A DNA stretch of 64,000 bases from Dicyema japonicum (Eukaryota; Dicyemida; Rhombozoa; Dicyemidae): contig RDEW01000023.1 in the NCBI GenBank assembly GCA_011109175.1, positions 283,225 through 347,224 of the forward strand, in the 5' to 3' direction. The position numbers and the translations under genes were made by a program. Under the pieces are notes generated by a model. It worked only from the letters and a program-made list of their open reading frames with translations. It was not told the origin of the DNA and made no database searches. Below, in pieces: positions 32,272 through 41,499 of this stretch; positions within the stretch are counted from its first letter, which is position 1, and each line of letters opens with the position of its first letter.

Positions 32272-32517
32272 TTTAAAAAATCAAAAACTTTTTTACTATC
32301 ATACAAATAAACTGTATTTAAAGACTAATTAATTTTTTTAATTCTTGATTTTGAAACTTTTTTTGTTTCATCTGTGGAAACTCCCTTAACGTTTAAAAAA
32401 TCAAAAACTTTTTTACTATCATACAAATAAACTGTATTTAAAGACTAATTAATTTTTTTAATTCTTGATTTTGAAACTTTTTTTGTTTCATCTGTGGAAA
32501 CTCCCTTAACGATAACA
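32272..32517. repeat. Tandem duplication, period 120
   Basis: TCAAAAACTTTTTTACTATC begins at 32281 and 32401; each unit ends GGAAACTCCCTTAACG. The two copies look identical, so the event is recent. It lies just downstream of the Ginger remnant. Confidence 0.9.
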
Positions 32518-32526
32518 AAATAAAAT

Positions 32527-33396
32527 TCATAAAGCTAACCTGAAAGGTGACTTTCCAGTAGCACGATGAATAGAAATGTTATATTTATAAACAGTAGTTT
32601 TCAATATGTCAATCCAATTATTAGATTTGGATTGAAATAGAGTTTTTGCTAACCAACGCTTTAGCGTTTGATTATAGCGTTCCACCTGCCCTTGTGATTG
32701 AGGGTGTCTTGGTCTACCATGAATCGCCGTTATCCCCCAATCACATAATAATGCTGAAACTTCAGAGTTACAAAACTCTTTTCCATTGTCCGTGTGTAAT
32801 GTTTCAGGTGGCCCAACTGATAAAAACATGTCTTCTAAAGAATTTCTTATATTTTGAGAAGTTTTACTAATTAAAGAAAATGACCAAGAGAATTTTGAGT
32901 AACAATCAATAACATTAAGAATTCATTTATATTCTTTATTATAGGAAGAATATCTACGAGGATCTATACAATCAGCCATGAATCTTTCGAATTTATGTGA
33001 AACGGTAATCATTTGAATATCTTCACAAGTCTTTAGACTGTTGAAATGGTTGCAGGAATCACAAGTAGATACAAAATGGCGAATAATTTTTTGATTGATG
33101 CCAATGTACTTTTCGCAAATTAATTTGCACATCTTGGAAACACCAGGATGTCCAATAGAATGTTCCTTAGCTAAAATTGAGTTAATTCTAGCTTCTTGAA
33201 AGGAACTAATAACGGTACGAAGATTTCCATTACATGCAAAAAATAAATCTCCATTCAACAGTTTTAAATTCTGACATCTTCTGCGTAATGTCCGCTTTTG
33301 ATTTTCTTTAAATCCATCAGGATACTGTTTATATTCGAGATAATTCAAAATTTTCTTTAATTCATCAGGTGTATTAATGCTGAATGTAGAAGGCAT
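32527..33396 (-). mobile_element. Ginger-type integrase/transposase remnant
   Basis: From 33396: NTPDELKKILNYLEYKQYPD, GDLFFACNGNLRTVI, KEHSIGHPGVSKMCKLICEKYIG broken here, then HFVSTCDSCNHFNSLKT (HHCC zinc domain), KFERFMADCID (first catalytic D). After a stop, 32829-32527 gives TLHTDNGKEFCNSEV (second D), GRPRHPQSQGQVERYNQTLK (catalytic E) and YKYNISIHRATGKSPF. About 30 codons between the ORFs (32922-32830) are out of frame. No RT is adjacent. Confidence 0.75.
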
Positions 33397-33495
33397 AACA
33401 AAATTAAAATGAAGCGTGAAATTTTATATTTTTAAAAAGAAATTAAAAATATTAAAAAAAAGTATTATATAACATTCAAATACCATTTTCACGCT

Positions 33496-33645
33496 AATCG
33501 CTTTATTGACTCAAAATAAAATTTTTTGTTTTTTGAGTGAACAAGGGACCGATCCTTCGACCTCTTCTATTTTCGACCCTTTTCTTGTTTAATCGCTTTA
33601 TTGACTCAAAATAAAATTTTTTGTTTTTTGAGTGAACAAGGGACA
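33496..33645. repeat. Tandem duplication, period 95
   Basis: AATCGCTTTATTGACTCAAA starts at 33496 and 33591; each unit runs through TTTTTTGAGTGAACAAGGGA. Copies are almost identical. Confidence 0.85.
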
Positions 33646-33655
33646 GATTTTTCGA

Positions 33656-33765
33656 AGCAAAACTTAGTGATTGTTAATGTTTTCAAGTGATAAATTTGTC
33701 TTATCAACCCGGACAGTATCAACAGCCCGGACGCTATCACATACGACAATTAATAATAATAATAA
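33656..33765 (+). mobile_element. 3' end of the Jockey-type LINE, plus orientation
   Basis: AACTTAGTG(A/G)TTGTTAATGTTTTCAAGTG to ACCCGGACAGTATCAAC matches the reverse complement of 26900-26815. A TAA repeat follows at 33745-33765. Confidence 0.65.
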
Positions 33766-33886
33766 TAATTGAGTGTGCTGATAGTTATATTTCCTTAGTC
33801 AGATAGCCACTATCTTACGAAAATTATTAAAAATAAAATATTAGTAAGCAATAGTTCCAACGATGGAATATTTATCTACAATTAAA

Positions 33887-34310
33887 TTACAAAAAACCAT
33901 TATAGCGTTTAATCCACTTATTTAAATTTTCCATTTGTTCATAATTCAAATCCTTCAAGTCATCGTATGCGTCTCTAATGTCCTCATCCAAAACACTCGA
34001 AATGGAAAGGTTCCTTGCGATCTCCCTGCCGGCAAAGTTAGCATGACCAGCTCCTATAATGACTCCAAAGAAGACCCAGTCCGTAAAATCTTGTTTCCAA
34101 TGTGACATCATAAATTACCCCTTTTACGCTTACAAATATCTTGGGATTTGTGATCCCATCGTATTCTTTCAATTCCTGAATCGACAAAGTGAGGTTTTTT
34201 TCCTTTGCCTCATCATTCTCATTTTTCCTTCTTTTGTAAAGATTAAACAAAAAATATGAAATTGGAATCCCCAATAAAATACTTATGTAAAAATGTTTAA
34301 CGTGGTGCAT
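33887..34310 (-). CDS. Membrane-associated progesterone receptor-like (MAPR/PGRMC) protein
   Basis: Start ATG at 34310. Exon 1 (34310-34076) encodes a membrane anchor (ISILLGIPISYFLFNLY), a charged linker, then the cytochrome-b5-like MAPR core: LSIQELKEYDGI, KIFVSVKGVIYDVT, RFYGL. A 22-nt intron (34075-34054, GTCTTC..TTATAG) follows. Exon 2 (34053-33887) continues GAGHANFAGREIARNLSI, DLKDLNYEQMENLNKWIKRY. The splice exactly restores the FYGxG...FAG..R family motif. Product 133 aa, shorter than the roughly 190 aa of vertebrate PGRMC but complete for the domain. The family binds heme and acts in sterol/P450 metabolism at the ER. No paralog is seen here. The unspliced frame stops at once, so the intron call decides the gene. 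Confidence 0.85.
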
Positions 34311-34639
34311 GATAAGAACTATAAATTATTTTAACTCATTATTATAAGGAAAAAGGAAAAAGAATAGTTAATTCAGCTGTTGGGAGATGCACAAGCTATT
34401 CCCACGGACAACAGCCAGAACTATAAATTGAAATAATTATTTTAAAAATTAAAATAAAATATAAATTTTTATTAATAAAAGCACCATAATATTATTTTAA
34501 CTATTCATTTTAGCTCTCCTCCTTTTAGAAACACCCAATGGCCAATCACTTTATATTTTGCCGCGTGACTCCATGTGGTGCTTCGTGGTTAATTGGTTTA
34601 AATTTTCTGTTTGTTTGTCTCTTCATCCTCTCTCTTCCT

Positions 34640-34895
34640 AATAGAGTGGCGTCATGTGATCCACCTTTCTAGGTGACGCCCAATGCCAGGCCGGCATGAA
34701 AAAGGATCATTTGCTCTTCCCCACTCCACTGGAGGGGTTTCCACAACTGCATGTAATGGACGTTTTACCCTTTATGCTGATTCCGGATGGACTCTTTCTG
34801 TAAAAGTGGAAACTGGATACACTTAATTAGTTGGTTACTTTAGCTTCTTTCTCGGTGTATCCGGGGTTAATAAATAAATAAAAAATAAAAAGAAA
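34640..34895 (+). mobile_element. Short non-autonomous element: ribozyme-like head plus LINE-like 3' stem-loop
   Basis: About 255 bp with no ORF. The 5' end (34648-34709) folds like the leaders of the 2A LINEs. The middle is CCCCACTCCACTGGAGGGG..GGATGGACTC. The 3' end is GGATACAC (34815-34822)/GTGTATCC (34855-34862), GGGGTTAATAAATAAATAA. Autonomous LINE copies end in the same style (stem, GGGGTTA, short repeats; see 63520-63470 and 5130-5083). It resembles an internally reduced LINE mobilised in trans. Confidence 0.7.
34648..34709 (+). ncRNA. HDV-like ribozyme-like fold (copy B)
   Basis: P1 GGCGTCA (34648-34654) pairs with TGACGCC (34674-34680), 7 perfect bp. P2 TGATCC (34657-34662) pairs with GGATCA (34704-34709). 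P3 CCT/AGG (34664-34666/34671-34673) sits immediately before P1'. P4 ATGCC/GGCAT is at 34683-34697. The junction before P2' is TGAAAAA; the expected active cytosine may be a C-to-T change. Order P1-P2-P3-P3'-P1'-P4-P4'-P2' is the delta-ribozyme topology. Confidence 0.6.
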
Positions 34896-34949
34896 CACCC
34901 AATGGCTTAAATCCCAACGGGCAAATTCCAGAGTAAGGTCCCTATTAAA

Positions 34950-36020
34950 ACAATTATCTGCCTTGTCTATTCTTAACAATCCGAAGACCCACACTAGGAC
35001 CCCTTATAAGTATAACGAATGTTTTACCTTTCCGGTCCTTACACTATCCACCGCTAACTTATCCTCGGCCATCTCATGGTCAGTAAACTACGATCTTAAT
35101 TCGGATCACAATCCAATCATCATCGAGATCAAGAAAGCCTTTCCACACATGAACAAAACTATGTCTTTTTTCAATTACAAGAAGGCAACTGGGAGGGATA
35201 TGCAACTTCACCGGAGCTGTCAATTGCTTAAACGAGGCGATTTTATTGTGTAGAAAACTATTTATTCCAAAATGCACTTTCCAACGCTACGACGAAAATC
35301 TGGATCGGAAGGTAAAAATTCTCATCAAAGAAATGAACCTTTTTAAAAAGAATCTCTTTCCTATGTCAGACGGAAGAAACCACATCAAGAACTTCAGTGA
35401 TACTATCACTGAGAAAATCAAAGCTTCACAAAGAAAAATCTACCCAACGCATTCGGAATGCCGTCAAAAAGTTCGGACCTTCCAAACTCAACAGAAAAAT
35501 CAACATGAATTGAACAATCTTATGAAATATTATGCTGAGATCAGCCACAAGAAATACCTGAAGATAAGCCCGTATTCTGCTTCTACAAGACAAAGAAATC
35601 AAGCTCACCTATCAACATAACCCACACTGAAATTGAGTCGGAGATTGTCAATACAAAATCATCCTTATCCTCTGGACCGGATTCCAGCGATCATGCTTAA
35701 ACACCTGGGTCCCATCGGAATCGAAGCAGTCACGAACATTTGTAACTATTCTGTTGACCAAAATCAAATACCAAATATCTGGAAACATTCCCATATATTC
35801 AAGCCGATTCTCAAGCCGGGCAGGCTGAAGAACGCCCCTCCTCCTATAGACCCATCTCCCTACTATACTCGACCTCGAAGGTCCCTGAAATTCTCATACT
35901 ACGTTTGATCACCCCTGATCAGGGATTCACCTTTATCCGACATGTTGAAAACAAAGTAACTTCTGCTCTGAAGAAAATGAGAATTTTAAAAGTGCATTCA
36001 AAAACACTTAGAGACCAAAC
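34950..36020 (+). mobile_element. APE-type LINE fragment (end of APE to RT start)
   Basis: 34963-35253 encodes NNPKTHTRTPYKYNE, YDLNSDHNPIIIEIKKAF (SDHNP of APE) and FFNYKKATG. 35246-35620 is the basic linker. 35633-35908 has the RT entry (LDRIPAIMLKHLGPIGIEA, then SYRPISLLYSTSKV in another frame), ending about 36015. Frames are broken at least four times. The nearest relatives are the LINEs at 25100-25954(-) and 39318-39846. Confidence 0.65.
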
Positions 36021-36149
36021 TGGTAGCCTTCGTTGAGCGGGAAGGCTTCTTCATGAAGTGGACTGGCTTTCTTTTGATAAAAGTCCTCATGCCCTCACGC
36101 AGTACACCAATGAATTATAGTAAAGCGTTAACGAGAGAGTTGAAGCTGT

Positions 36150-36480
36150 TAAGGTCAAAACCATGCTAATTTTTTCCTTTTAATAGACAATATTCCTTTG
36201 AACGTGATGATGATGGGGTTATGGTCACTGGTAGTGTCGTATGATACTGAATTGATTAGGGAGGCAATTTTTGGGGAAGCAAGTGTCAGGTCGGGGGAGG
36301 AAGTTCTGTCGATTGCTCTGTTGGGAGTTCTTGTGTTGAATCTGGGATTGTATAATATTACAAGTTGGTTCAGCGTCGATAGCAGCTGGGTTCCCTGGCG
36401 TCTTCCGGTTGGTTTTTGAACCATATCGGATGTTTCACGTTCAGGTCTCCACATACTAATGGTGGAGATAGATATATTAT
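36150..36480 (-). mobile_element. APE fragment of a LINE
   Basis: Frame 36454-36155: NQLVILYNPRFNTRTPNRAI, TSSPDLTLASPKIASLINS, YDTTSDHNPIIITFK. It is the end of an APE domain like that at 34963. Both ends are truncated. Confidence 0.6.
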
Positions 36481-37374
36481 TGAGGACTAAGGTCGGTGCA
36501 GAGTTTTTAATCTTCCATCAGAGATAATTAATGTTGTTGAGGACACAAATAAGGTTATTTCTTGCAGTTTAAGTTAAATTGTGTCATGTGCAAAGTAATA
36601 TTTTTCAGTAAAACAATTTTATTACCTACTAGCTGGACAGGTCGATTCGCTCACATCGAAAGCTTAATTGTTTTTTAATTCATAAGAATATTTTGTATTT
36701 GCCGTCAACTTATAGAGTTTTTGCTGATGTAAAATACAGTATATGTTGGTAGATCCTGAAAGTTAAAGTTCATCTAGTTTGAATCTAATAAGTACATTTA
36801 TTTTTTAGAAAATGTTCGATAGGCAGAACAAAAATGGTGAGGTAAACCATAGTTTGCTAATTCAAATACTACTAGTTAAGCGATCAGATAATTAAGCTGG
36901 TGACATCCCTCTATTATGCCTCTATATCTTCAAATGAATATAATTTTTCCTCTTTGTTCTAGTGTTAATAAACGGAATGTTGAACTAAAGAAACATTGGA
37001 TATAAAATGTTTCGAGAGTAAGAAAGCGTAAGGCAATCCATTAAATTCGAATTTCATTGACCTAAAACTTGGGGGAGTCTGAGCAAGTATATTACTATTC
37101 GTTTCATCACTGATAAAAGCCCTAGTTTTTATTCATTTTGATGGACTATATGACTGACCCTAAAAACTTGGGAAATGTAAAGTATTGACTTAAATCTGAC
37201 CCAAAAATTCAAAGATTCTGGACAAAAATTATCCACTTAAAATTATATTTAGTATGGTTCTATGTGAGCGACTAATTAAGGAAATAGCTTCATTTTATTG
37301 ACTTGAGTGAAATGGACGTCCTAACTTAAGATTTCTGGGAGATCCTCAATTAGATTCATAAAATTTTGATAAGA
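36481..37374. other. Intergenic, no gene seen
   Basis: No long frame and no TE motif was recognised. It lies downstream of the OFD1-like gene, whose AATAAA signal (minus strand) is at 37380-37375. Confidence 0.4.
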
Positions 37375-37394
37375 TTTATTGAATGACCTTAAAG

Positions 37395-38576
37395 TCACCA
37401 AAAGTCAGAAATTTCGGAAACTGGTTCTGAATTACTGAATGACTTTCGTTCTTCTGAAACAGATAATTTTGATATAACTTCAAATTTTTCGAGAATTTCG
37501 GAATTCTTTAAGCTCTCGTTTTCTTTATCTTTTTTTGTTGAAAGTTGTAGACTTTCCTGCTGCGATAAGTTGATGTCGTTTGAATATTCATCGTCCTTAA
37601 CCTTTGAATCAAATTTACTGCCAAATTCAGTCGATATTTGTGAAATACCGGTCCTTGATTTATCAGTCAACTTTTCCGTGCATTCGTTGTCTGAATAATC
37701 AACGTTGTCGATAGAATATAGAAAGTTTTTAACTCGTAATTCCAAATCTGAGCTTTTATTTTCCAATTTTTTCAAAAAATCCGGTAAATTCTTCAAATCT
37801 TTGCGTTCTGTGTTTAATTTTGGGGACAAAACATCATTTAACTTGCTTTTTCCGGTAAGTTGTTCAAATTCCGGGATGAATTCCATATTTGACTTTAAAT
37901 TATGTGTCTCCGGTATCAAAAGAGCTTTAATCGTATTAATCTCCTTTTTTAGCTGTTTAACCTCTTCCATCATGGTGACGTTTTGAGGATCTTGCTGTGA
38001 TTGCATATTAGATGGTATTTGATGTTCTGATTCCGCTGTTTTTTCAATTTTAGGAAAATCAGCAACATTCTCTATTTTTGAATGACTTCTAAATTCAGCC
38101 ATAGAGTAGTCCCCCATATATAAATCCCCGTTTTTATACTTCTGTTCTATTAACCTCATTTTTTCGTCAAAGGATAGCAGGTTTTCCGTTTGTATACCAA
38201 CAATAGACGTTTCCGTGATTACTTTTTCGCACAATTTGTATAAAAAAGAATTCCCATTCGTTGGGGATATTCCGTTTAATGATGTGGTCAGGTATTCGAT
38301 TGTTAGACGTGGATTTTGAGTCGGGATAGAAGCTTCGGGGATCAGCACACTGCATGTTAGATCAAGATTGTTGGTTTGCAGGTGGTTGATTATTAGGGCG
38401 TTGACCAAATCAGTTACTTTTGGCGACAAATCGAATTTTGGCAGCGATGAAATATGCATCTGGTTGTCGATGAGTTCTTTGATAACATAACCTCGGGTTT
38501 CCAATCGAATCTTCTCGAAGACTTTACAATCGGTAAATTTTTTTAATAAATTTTTTCTAAACTCATCCACCTGCAT
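37395..38576 (-). CDS. OFD1: OFD1-like centriolar/ciliary protein
   Basis: 393 codons in one open frame from ATG at 38576, with an AATAAA 15 nt past the stop. The N-terminus (VDEFRKNLLKKFTDCKVFEK..RGYVIKELIDN) aligns with the start of OFD1. Residues about 55-90 form a LisH-type motif (VNALIINHLQTNNLDLTCSV then LIPEASIP), matching SLVADHLQ...YSLSVFFPES in OFD1. SFLYKL and GIQTENLLSFDEKMRLIEQK match later OFD1 blocks. A short coiled coil (MMEEVKQLKKEINTIKALL, about residue 205-225) follows, then an acidic, Ser-rich tail. It is much shorter than vertebrate OFD1 (about 1000 aa), so the long coiled coil is missing or reduced. The related FOP/FOPNL (CEP43/CEP20) family shares the LisH part and is the main alternative. 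OFD1 controls centriole length and cilium assembly; a ciliated host is implied. Confidence 0.6.
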   Translation of the reverse strand: MQVDEFRKNLLKKFTDCKVFEKIRLETRGYVIKELIDNQMHISSLPKFDLSPKVTDLVNALIINHLQTNNLDLTCSVLIPEASIPTQNPRLTIEYLTTSLNGISPTNGNSFLYKLCEKVITETSIVGIQTENLLSFDEKMRLIEQKYKNGDLYMGDYSMAEFRSHSKIENVADFPKIEKTAESEHQIPSNMQSQQDPQNVTMMEEVKQLKKEINTIKALLIPETHNLKSNMEFIPEFEQLTGKSKLNDVLSPKLNTERKDLKNLPDFLKKLENKSSDLELRVKNFLYSIDNVDYSDNECTEKLTDKSRTGISQISTEFGSKFDSKVKDDEYSNDINLSQQESLQLSTKKDKENESLKNSEILEKFEVISKLSVSEERKSFSNSEPVSEISDFW

Positions 38577-38647
38577 TAAAATTTACGTTTCTATGGTAAC
38601 TATAATTAATAAATTTTCATTTTTAATATATTCATTGCTGATTAATT

Positions 38648-38760
38648 GAACAAATCTGGCTCGCCATTCCTGAGAGGGAATAGCCACACAGTCATTTGCC
38701 CACTTTTTCCCTTAATAAATTTGTTTTTATAAAAATAAAATAAAAAATACTCATTTATTG
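38648..38760 (+). mobile_element. RT/C-terminal-nuclease retroelement, 3' tip (copy F)
   Basis: CTGGCTCGCCATTCCTGAGAGGGAATAGCCACACAGTCA matches the end of copies A and D (SLAILRGNSHAV) and is followed by an A-rich tail. Confidence 0.6.
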
Positions 38761-38833
38761 AATATAATTTCATCCTAAAGCATCTTAATAGTCATTTTCA
38801 TTACAAAACTGGACTGCATTTGTTGGTTGCATA

Positions 38834-39343
38834 ATGAAACATTCTTTATTAGCTTACGTCATGTGGTTCACCGTTTCTGGTGGCGTCGGATATAGTCCTA
38901 AACTATATCTAAAAAGAACCATTTGTTCTCTACCAACCAGAGGACTTCCCACTGGACGGCATTCTCTCACTGTTGGAACATTCTATCGATTGAGACTGTT
39001 GACCTCAGAAGACGTGGAACAAAATCCAGGCCCAAAGAAGTTAACAATCCAAAGTTTAAACATAAACGGGATCAGAGGAAATATTGCCGGACTTTCTTTA
39101 TTCTTGGAGAGGAACAGAGTGGACATCTGCCTTCTCCAGGAAACGAAGCTTTCAAATAACATTCATACTACTTTCTTTAACGGATACAACACAGTAAGAT
39201 CCGACCGCCGATCAGGCCAAGGAGGGGGTCTACTGACTCTTGTGAGAAAAGGAATAAAATACCTCGAGAACCCTTCTCCTTACAAAAGCTTAATGGAAGA
39301 CTCGAACAAGGAGATAATTGGAATCTGTTATAACTACCATTGA
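38834..39343 (+). CDS. LINE ORF with 2A ribosome-skipping motif and APE N-terminus
   Basis: 169 codons. The 2A consensus D(V/I)ExNPGP is exact: DVEQNPGP at 39011-39034, preceded by LRLLTSE. In a working 2A the ribosome fails to join G and P, separating the leader from the downstream protein. APE follows directly: LTIQSLNINGIRGN, ICLLQETKLSNN (catalytic E), GGGLLTLVRKGIKYLEN. The frame shifts at about 39340 (ICYNYH-stop) and APE resumes in 39318-39572 (ANVYVPPPDSC, LLCGDLNAKHPS) and 39586-39846 (SPDLSVCSPRLSP, YDLRSDHHSMIM; the SDHxP proline is lost). The exact start codon is uncertain because an ATG precedes the ribozyme; a later start is likely. 2A motifs are known in APE-type LINEs of several animals and trypanosomes. 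Confidence 0.75.
   Translation: MKHSLLAYVMWFTVSGGVGYSPKLYLKRTICSLPTRGLPTGRHSLTVGTFYRLRLLTSEDVEQNPGPKKLTIQSLNINGIRGNIAGLSLFLERNRVDICLLQETKLSNNIHTTFFNGYNTVRSDRRSGQGGGLLTLVRKGIKYLENPSPYKSLMEDSNKEIIGICYNYH
38856..38921 (+). ncRNA. HDV-like ribozyme-like leader (copy C)
   Basis: P1 ACGTCA (38856-38861) pairs with TGGCGT (38881-38886, one G-T). P2 TGGTTC (38864-38869) pairs with GAACCA (38916-38921). P3 ACC/GGT (38870-38872/38879-38881). P4 GATATAG/CTATATC (38889-38909) is a perfect 7-bp hairpin. The linker C-TAAAAA follows P4, giving the active-site C at 38909 followed by UAA. It lies about 90 nt upstream of the 2A codons. Confidence 0.65.
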
Positions 39344-39858
39344 AAGAATTGAAATTGCGAATGTATATGTTCCTCCTCCTGACTCCTGCAAGAAAAATTT
39401 CTCCTTTGACCTATCTATTTTGGACAAACTGGAGAACTTGCTTTTATGTGGAGACCTGAATGCGAAGCATCCTTCTCGGTTCCGCTACCAGTTCGCTGAT
39501 ATCAGAGGAAACCTGCTATTATCCCAAATGCAAAACTTAATAATCATCAACAACCCGAAAAAAAAACACTAGGACACCATACAACATGAAGGACATGGTG
39601 AGATCTCCGGACTTATCAGTCTGCTCGCCTCGTCTTTCTCCGATCATTAATTGGACGGTCCGTTATGACCTCCGGAGTGACCACCATTCAATGATAATGA
39701 AGCTGAACTGCGAGCCACGTTTTGTACCGAAGCCTATTCATTTCTATGATTACAAAAATGCAAATTGGACTGGCTTTACAAATTTCGTTGATTCAAAACT
39801 GCAACATTTCCACCCTGAAAATTTCTCTGAAATTTTGAGTGACTAATCACCTTATCTC

Positions 39859-40009
39859 AAGAGGCTCTGAACTCGGAGGTGACGTAGAAGAGGAACCAAG
39901 AAAAACAGCTGTTTTGTCAAGTGATTTTCTTTCTCAAGTGGTATACGAGGGGAACGGTGATGGTGATACAAAGGGCCAATGCCCAAAGAGGAGAAGAATT
40001 CAGCTTGCA
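39859..40009 (+). other. Possible last coding exon of an unknown host gene
   Basis: The frame to a TAG at 40009 reads GSELGGDVEEEPRKTAVLS, SDFLSQVVYEGNGDGD and ends KGQCPKRRRIQLA. The acidic stretch followed by a basic nuclear-localisation-like end looks like a real protein C-terminus and resembles no LINE part. No upstream exon was found; a LINE ends at 39850. It converges on TTC5. Confidence 0.3.
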
Positions 40010-40163
40010 TAGTATTAATTAATTACAATTGATTTTCTTTATTCGATTTTTAATAATTAGTAAAATTTTAACTTATTTTAAAACAAAATTATCAATAATT
40101 CCAATAAATCGTTAAAATAAGTACAATTGAAAATAAAATTACAACAAACTAACATTTTAAAAT

Positions 40164-41493
40164 TTACACGGAAGATGATTTATAAGAGGCAAAAACATGT
40201 TTATCTTTCGTATATTTTCTTCCATTAACCACCAAAACAACTGGCGAGTTGACGCGGATTGAATTAAATGACATTTTCTGCAAAATAAGTAGCAAATTAC
40301 CTCAGAAATGGAGTGTCTGCTAAAATGGGGTTCAGGGATCGCGACAGAGTCCCCCAATTTTACACCTTCTCCCATCCTCATATTATAAACGGTCACACAG
40401 ACGCAGTGCTCTTCCTTATCACAGAGTCCAAACGTGCTAAAATGCCCAAAAAAATAAACTATGGGAGAGACTGATCGGAAGACAACGAATAGACGACTTT
40501 CCCAATCACAACGGTCTCGGAATTCAGCCCCTCTGACAAATCTCCAATCAGTTTCACTTCCAATTTATATTTTTTGTCTCTGTAAGGGCCCAAAGACTGG
40601 TCGGAAATAGAGTGGCACATCAAGGTAAGTCTCTTGGAGCTCACCAATCCACGTGACCTTGTCAGATTGTCAACTTTTTCTAAAAACTCCCTGACTGTCT
40701 TTAAAAACTTCACAGGTTCCTCCCAGTCAGGATCCAGAAGGACAACTCGCTGGAAAGCGAAGAGACTCTCAGAAAATCGCTCCTCGAATAGATTTAACTA
40801 GAATCAGTCAATTTATCTCACAATTCTCTTGTTGTAGTACAAGGTGGGACTAAATTCTGCTATTTTGTCCCTTCCTGGCTTGTTGTACGCCATGAGGGCC
40901 GACTTCAAGTAAGAATCTTTATAGCCATCCACAAAAAATTGAAAAATAGGCATTTCCTACGATTTGTGGAATAATTAGATCTGAGACCCCAGGAAAGTCC
41001 ATCATTTAAGTCCAACTTTAGGGCCTCTTTGGCCATTTCCAGCCCGAGAGAATGAGTCTTTACCTTTGTCAAGGGACTACCTGTAGAGAACTGAAAGGGA
41101 TCGAAAAGTTCTTTTATTTGGGTGCTGGATTGATTACATCTAAGATACCCATCGATTTGCATTTTCAAAACAATTTATAGCTCCGTTGATATCTCCACCT
41201 CTCCAATAAGACTCTCCTAGCTCATTCCAAGCTTCCATCTTGTCAGGGAGCATTTTGATCGACCTGCTTCGATGCTTTTCAGCCAAGGGATTGTATTCGT
41301 CAGATAAATTGTAGGACCTCCCCCACAAATTATCAATCATCCCAATGTCTGCACAATGTGGAGTACTTTCAAGAGCCAAAATTAACTGGTTGTATTTTTC
41401 CTGAACAGTTTTGATGTCTTTTTGTAGCTTGTGAGTGGACTCGATTCCTTCAGAGATCAAATATGTGTCCTTCATAAGGTAGATATCATCCAA
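40164..41493 (-). CDS. TTC5: TTC5 (Strap) tetratricopeptide protein, 5' end abutted by hAT
   Basis: Exons in order: from about 41493 (first ATG 41475) MKDTYLISEGIESTHKLQKD, TPR block PDKMEAWNELGESYWRGGD, INGAINCFENANRW; 24-nt intron 41148-41125; HPNKRTFRSLSVLYR; an unplaced junction near 41085-41060; LGLEMAKEALKLDLNDGLSW; 31-nt intron 40987-40957; GNAYFSIF, then VDGYKDSYLKSALMAYNK after a 1-nt shift in an A6/T6 run (40933-40938); 24-nt intron 40821-40798; LNLFEERFSESLFAFQRVVL, DPDWEEP; OB-fold part VVIGKVVYSLSSDQSLP; 23-nt intron 40459-40437; TFGLCDKEEH, GVKLGDSVAIPEPHF; 23-nt intron 40300-40278; NSIRVNSPVVLVVNGRK; stop at 40164. TTC5 is a TPR plus OB-fold cofactor in p53/stress response and in tubulin mRNA autoregulation. 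The conserved N-terminus begins right at the hAT junction, so the first exon may be lost. The frame slip may be a real mutation or an assembly error. Confidence 0.8.
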
Positions 41494-41499
41494 GAGAGC

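Larger units (their letters stand above)
38834..39850 (+). mobile_element. 5' end of a LINE with ribozyme-like leader, 2A peptide and APE
   Basis: It begins with a ribozyme-like leader (38856-38921), then an ORF with a 2A motif and the APE endonuclease start. APE continues in two more frames up to 39846 (NANWTGFTNFVDSKLQHFHP). It is 3' truncated before RT, the reverse of usual LINE truncation. The same design on the minus strand is at 60017-59190. Confidence 0.85.

Noticed and set aside
40841-40960. 16-nt intron in TTC5 to fix the frame
   Set aside because: A 16-nt GT..AG stretch would restore the frame but is far below the 21-nt minimum seen elsewhere; a one-base slip in the A6 run explains the alignment better.
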